From Actinobacteria bacterium OK074 (GTDB taxonomy: Bacteria; Actinomycetota; Actinomycetes; Streptomycetales; Streptomycetaceae): DNA of 37,145 nt. Shown here piece after piece: positions 34,178 to 37,145 of this stretch (its first letter is position 1; every line of letters begins with the position of its first letter). The translations under genes were made by a program, and so were the position numbers. The notes under the pieces were generated by a model. That model saw nothing but the letters and a program-made list of their open reading frames with translations, was not told the DNA's origin and ran no database searches. The stretch is taken from positions 1-37,145 of the forward strand of contig LJCV01000309.1 in assembly GCA_001298575.1 (NCBI GenBank), given 5' to 3'.

Positions 34178-34399
34178 GTGAACACCACGATGGAACACCT
34201 CGCCGGAACGCTGACCGTCCTTGTGATGCTCGCGCTCGTCACCCTCCCGTCCCTGCTCGGCCTCGTCCACGACCGGCGCATGGACCGGCAGATCAGGGCG
34301 GCGGAACGGGCCCGCGCCCAGACCGAACCGGAGGTGGTACCGCCGTCACCGCCCCGCCGTCAGGACGCCGTCACCACCACGGTGACCGCCCACTCCTGA
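34178..34399 (+). CDS. Small membrane protein
   Basis: 73 residues, GTG start with GAGAGTGG upstream. One predicted transmembrane helix (residues about 8-27, LAGTLTVLVMLALVTLPSLL) is followed by a charged cytosolic segment (DRRMDRQIRAAERARAQ) and a Pro/Thr-rich end. I recognise no family. It is divergent from the GlxA-type regulator, and its 3' end overlaps the convergent lipoprotein gene by 40 bp. A start at 34124 is possible but would add a non-hydrophobic stretch. Confidence 0.65.
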   Translation: MNTTMEHLAGTLTVLVMLALVTLPSLLGLVHDRRMDRQIRAAERARAQTEPEVVPPSPPRRQDAVTTTVTAHS

Positions 34400-34902
34400 A
34401 GGCCCTTGCAGGACACCGCGCCCGGTGACGCGGCGGGGCACAGCGGCCGGGACGTGGACAGCCGGGCCGTCCCGGTCGAGACCGCCCGGAACGCGGCCCG
34501 CGCGTCGCCCGGCCGCACCAGGATCCCGCTGTTGGTGGCCTCCAGCTCGCCGCCGGTCACGGTCACGGCGGCCCAGGGCCGCGCGGTGCTCCCGTCCAGA
34601 TCCAGCCGGACCGTCCCGCCCTTGGTCACACAGACCGTGTGCCGGGCGTCGGCGAGACCGAGCACGACGTTGTCCGAACACCCGGACGGACTTCCGGACG
34701 GACCGCCGGACGGATTGCTGGACGGACCGCCGGACGGACTTCCGCTGGGGCTGCCGGTGGCCGATGGGGATACGGCGGTGGCGCCGCCCGCCGAGGATCC
34801 GGATCCGGAGTCGTCGGAGTGCGTGCCGCAGCCCGCGAGAAGAAGCGTTCCCGCGGCGAGGGCGACGGCGACGGCGGGGTGACGACGGGGCGTACGGGGC
34901 AT
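34360..34902 (-). CDS. Putative secreted lipoprotein
   Basis: 180 residues. A lipoprotein signal (RHPAVAVALAAGTLLLAGC) places the lipidated cysteine at position 25. A Ser/Gly/Pro-rich linker with a PSG-type repeat (about residues 50-76) follows, then a globular domain of about 100 residues with four cysteines (CSDN, TVCV, PLCP, SCKG) that could make two disulfides. AAGGAGG precedes the ATG. The linker is coded by a tandemly repeated CCGGACGGA-type DNA stretch near 34680-34745. I do not recognise the domain. Confidence 0.85.
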   Translation of the reverse strand: MPRTPRRHPAVAVALAAGTLLLAGCGTHSDDSGSGSSAGGATAVSPSATGSPSGSPSGGPSSNPSGGPSGSPSGCSDNVVLGLADARHTVCVTKGGTVRLDLDGSTARPWAAVTVTGGELEATNSGILVRPGDARAAFRAVSTGTARLSTSRPLCPAASPGAVSCKGLQEWAVTVVVTAS

Positions 34903-35055
34903 GGGGGACCTCCTTGCCGCTTGGACGTACGACCTGGGCGGATGGATCCCGACCCGGGTTCCCCGCGGCGGCTCCCGCACACCGGTCGTGCCTACGACGA
35001 CGCTAAGGGGCCCCGGCCGCATCGGCGACCGGGACCCGCTGTCACACGGGGACCA

Positions 35056-37145
35056 TCAGCTGGTCGTCAGGGCGGTGTCGTCGACGACGAAGCTGGTCTG
35101 GAGCGAGGAGTCCTCGACCCCGCTGAACTTGAGGGCGACCGTGGAGCCCGCGAAGGACGACAGGCTGAAGGACTTCTGGACGTACCCGGTGGCCGCGTTG
35201 AGGTTCGAGTAGGTGGCCAGGGTCGTCGAGCCCGCGGTGACCGTCAGCTTGTCGTACGCGGTGCTGGTGGTGGTCTCGGCGGTGTCGATGTGCAGATAGA
35301 AGGTGAGGGTGGCGGCGCAGCCGGACGGGACGTCCACCGACTGGGAGAGCGTGTCGGTGTGGGTGGAGCCGTAGCCGTCGAGCCACGCGTAGTACGAGCC
35401 CGCGTGGGCCGTCTCACTGCTGGAGTTGGTGATGACGCCGCTGCTCGCGGTCCAGGTGGTGTTGCCCGACTCGAAACCGGCGTTGCCGAGCAACTGCGCC
35501 GAGGTGCAGCTGCCGCCGCCGCTCGCGCCGACCGTCCAGGTGAACGAGGCCGAACCGGAGGCGCCCGTGCTGTCGGTCGCGGTGACGGTCACGCTGTACG
35601 TGCCCGCCGTGCTCGCGGTGCCGGAGATCAGCCCGGTCGAACTGGAGATCGACAGCCCGGTCGGGAGGCCGGAGGCGCTGTAGGTGAGCGTCGCGCCCGC
35701 GCTGTCACTGGCGCTGATCTGGAGGCTGGCCGAGCCGCCGGTCGTGGTGGACTGGCTGCCCGGGTTGGTGACGGTCACCGTGTTGCCGGTGCTGGTGCCC
35801 GCGGTGAAGGCGGCGGTGCCGTCGGGGGTGCCCCAGCCGGTCGGGCCGTCGTAGCCGGTCGCCGCGGTGCAGTAGTACGAGGTCGAGCAGGAGCCGTTGT
35901 TGCCGCTGGTGACGTCGTAGAGGTTGGCGGTGTGGGCGTAGGGGTAGCTCGCCGGGTAGTCGCTGGAACCCGGGGTGCCGGCCAGGGCGTAGACACCGGC
36001 GATGATCGGCGCGGAGGCGCTGGTGCCGCCGTAGACCGCCCAGCCGGAGCCGCCGTAGGTGTCGTAGACCGCGACCCCGGTGGCCGGGTCGGCGACCGCG
36101 GAGACGTCGGCCTCCATGCGCTTGGTGCAACCGGTGTCGGTCTGCCAGCTCGGCTTCGCGTCGTACGCGGAGCAGCCGGAGCCGGTGCCCTCGGTCGAGC
36201 TGGTCTTCCACACGGACTCGGTCCAGCCGCGGGAGTTGGACGACGAGGACAGCGCGGTGCCGCCGACTGCCGTCACGTACTGGGAAGTTGCCGGGTACTC
36301 GGCGCCGTAGCCCTCGTCGCCGGAGGAGACGGTGATGGCGACGCCCGGGTGCTTGAAGTACGAGGTGTCCTCGGAGGTCTGCGAGGAGGCTTCGTCGCCG
36401 CCCCAGCTGTTGGAGACGAACTTCGCACCGAGCGCGACGGCCTCGTTCTCGGCGGTGCCGAGGTTGGCGTCGGTCGCCGAAGTGGCCTCTACGAGGATGA
36501 TGTTGCAGTTCGGGCAGACCGCGCTGACCATGTCGATGTCCAGCGCCTCCTCACCCGCCCAGCCACTGTCGTTCGACGGCAGCGAGGTCGTCGAGCCGGT
36601 CTGACTGACCTGTTTGAAGCAGCCGTTGGCCTTGGTGCAGGCGGAGAGGCCGAAGTTGGAGCGGTAAGTGGCCAGGTCCGACTCGGCGTTGGGGTCGTTG
36701 TAGGCGTCCACCACGGCGACGGTCAGGCCGGAGCCGCCGGTCGAGGGGAGCGCGTAGGCGCTGTGCAGGTTGGCCGGGCTGAGCCCGGAGACCGCGTCCG
36801 GGGTGATCGCGGAGGCGAGCTTCTGCGCGATGTCGGTACGGCGTTGCGCGAAGCAGGAGGCTTGGCCGGTGGGGGCTGCTCCGCAGAGGTGTTCGGTGGG
36901 GACGTGCTGGCCCGGCTTGCCGGTGGGGTGGACTGCCTGGGCGGCGGGGGCGGTGAGGGCTTTGGCGTTCTGGGTGGTGCGGGGGGTGGTGGCGGTGGTT
37001 GTGGTGCTGCTTGTGGCGGGGGTGGTGTGCGCACCGGCGGCCGGGGCGGTGAAGAGGCCGGCGACGGTCAGGGGGGGGGCGGGCAGGGCGATGCCCAGGA
37101 GTCTTGGGGGGGGGTGTGGCTGGGGGGGGGGGTGTGCGGTGCGTG
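35056..37145 (-). CDS. Secreted S53-family (sedolisin-like) serine protease, 5'-truncated by the window end
   Basis: The reading frame is open from the stop (35056) to the window end, and no in-frame ATG, GTG or TTG exists between 36714 and 37145, so the true start is outside or hidden by errors in the G runs. The outermost codons give a signal-peptide-like stretch (LLGIALP...AGLF), then a Thr/Ala-rich prosegment and SPANLHSAYALPSTGG, the usual entry to the S53 core. The Glu/Asp pair (GEEALDIDM) and the serine motif GGTSASAP are present, with a pre-domain Cys pair (VCPNC). A putative-Ig domain (about TVTNPGSQS to FTWTVG) and a C-terminal beta-sandwich domain (LLGNAGFESG... VDDTALTTS) follow, probably for substrate binding. 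Confidence 0.9.
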   Translation of the reverse strand, partial: RTAHPPPQPHPPPRLLGIALPAPPLTVAGLFTAPAAGAHTTPATSSTTTTATTPRTTQNAKALTAPAAQAVHPTGKPGQHVPTEHLCGAAPTGQASCFAQRRTDIAQKLASAITPDAVSGLSPANLHSAYALPSTGGSGLTVAVVDAYNDPNAESDLATYRSNFGLSACTKANGCFKQVSQTGSTTSLPSNDSGWAGEEALDIDMVSAVCPNCNIILVEATSATDANLGTAENEAVALGAKFVSNSWGGDEASSQTSEDTSYFKHPGVAITVSSGDEGYGAEYPATSQYVTAVGGTALSSSSNSRGWTESVWKTSSTEGTGSGCSAYDAKPSWQTDTGCTKRMEADVSAVADPATGVAVYDTYGGSGWAVYGGTSASAPIIAGVYALAGTPGSSDYPASYPYAHTANLYDVTSGNNGSCSTSYYCTAATGYDGPTGWGTPDGTAAFTAGTSTGNTVTVTNPGSQSTTTGGSASLQISASDSAGATLTYSASGLPTGLSISSSTGLISGTASTAGTYSVTVTATDSTGASGSASFTWTVGASGGGSCTSAQLLGNAGFESGNTTWTASSGVITNSSSETAHAGSYYAWLDGYGSTHTDTLSQSVDVPSGCAATLTFYLHIDTAETTTSTAYDKLTVTAGSTTLATYSNLNAATGYVQKSFSLSSFAGSTVALKFSGVEDSSLQTSFVVDDTALTTS

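Overview
The window is high-GC (about 70 %) actinobacterial DNA and almost certainly comes from a Streptomyces. The strongest markers are a sigR-rsrA pair with every RsrA cysteine/histidine position expected from S. coelicolor, an epi-isozizaene synthase with its partner CYP170-type P450, an actinobacterial peptide deformylase with an N-terminal extension, dense ATGA/GTGA start-stop overlaps and many GTG starts. Both ends of the window run into G homopolymers and the last gene is cut, so it may be a complete draft contig.

Layout. 0.2-5.7 kb: a peptide ABC importer, with a lipoprotein binding protein on the minus strand divergent from two permeases and a double-domain ATPase on the plus strand. 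5.7-10.3 kb: housekeeping genes, namely an SMR/Gdx-type exporter, rsgA, aroA, an M50 peptidase (all minus) and a YedK/HMCES-type SOS protein (plus). 10.4-20.25 kb: an accessory block with a LuxR regulator, an aldo/keto reductase, a second LuxR regulator, then a plus-strand operon of two small paralogous precursor-like peptides, a membrane/alpha-beta-hydrolase fusion, a ~200-residue partner, an ABC exporter and a phytoene-dehydrogenase-like flavoprotein. 20.2-22.4 kb: an alpha/beta hydrolase, sigR with its self-activated promoter and upstream start for a long isoform, and rsrA. 22.4-25.3 kb: three roadblock/LC7-type proteins, a DUF4388-like protein and a His/Glu-rich disordered protein. 25.5-29.4 kb: two membrane HD proteins (one HD-GYP, one degenerate) and a TPR-like protein. 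29.5-33.1 kb: def, a strong terminator, then the albaflavenone pair (terpene synthase and P450). 33.1-37.1 kb: a GlxA-type AraC regulator, a small membrane protein, a lipoprotein and a secreted S53 (sedolisin) protease cut by the window end.

Most notable is the 13.5-20.25 kb operon. Its gene set (membrane protein fused to an alpha/beta hydrolase, small partner, ABC exporter, phytoene-dehydrogenase-like enzyme) resembles the LinH/LinL/LinT/LinE set of linaridin RiPP clusters. Its two precursors, however, have a Val/Ala/Gly-rich middle and an identical 15-residue tail with a Cys-X10-Cys spacing and no Ser/Thr, and the decarboxylase and methyltransferase of classical linaridins are absent. The hydrolase-fused membrane protein and its partner also show features of the SdpB/SdpA pair of sporulation-delaying-protein systems. 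I read this as a candidate new peptide natural-product or toxin family. From memory, the flanking genes follow the S. coelicolor SCO5212-SCO5224 order, so the cluster looks inserted between yedK and the hydrolase-sigR-rsrA block.
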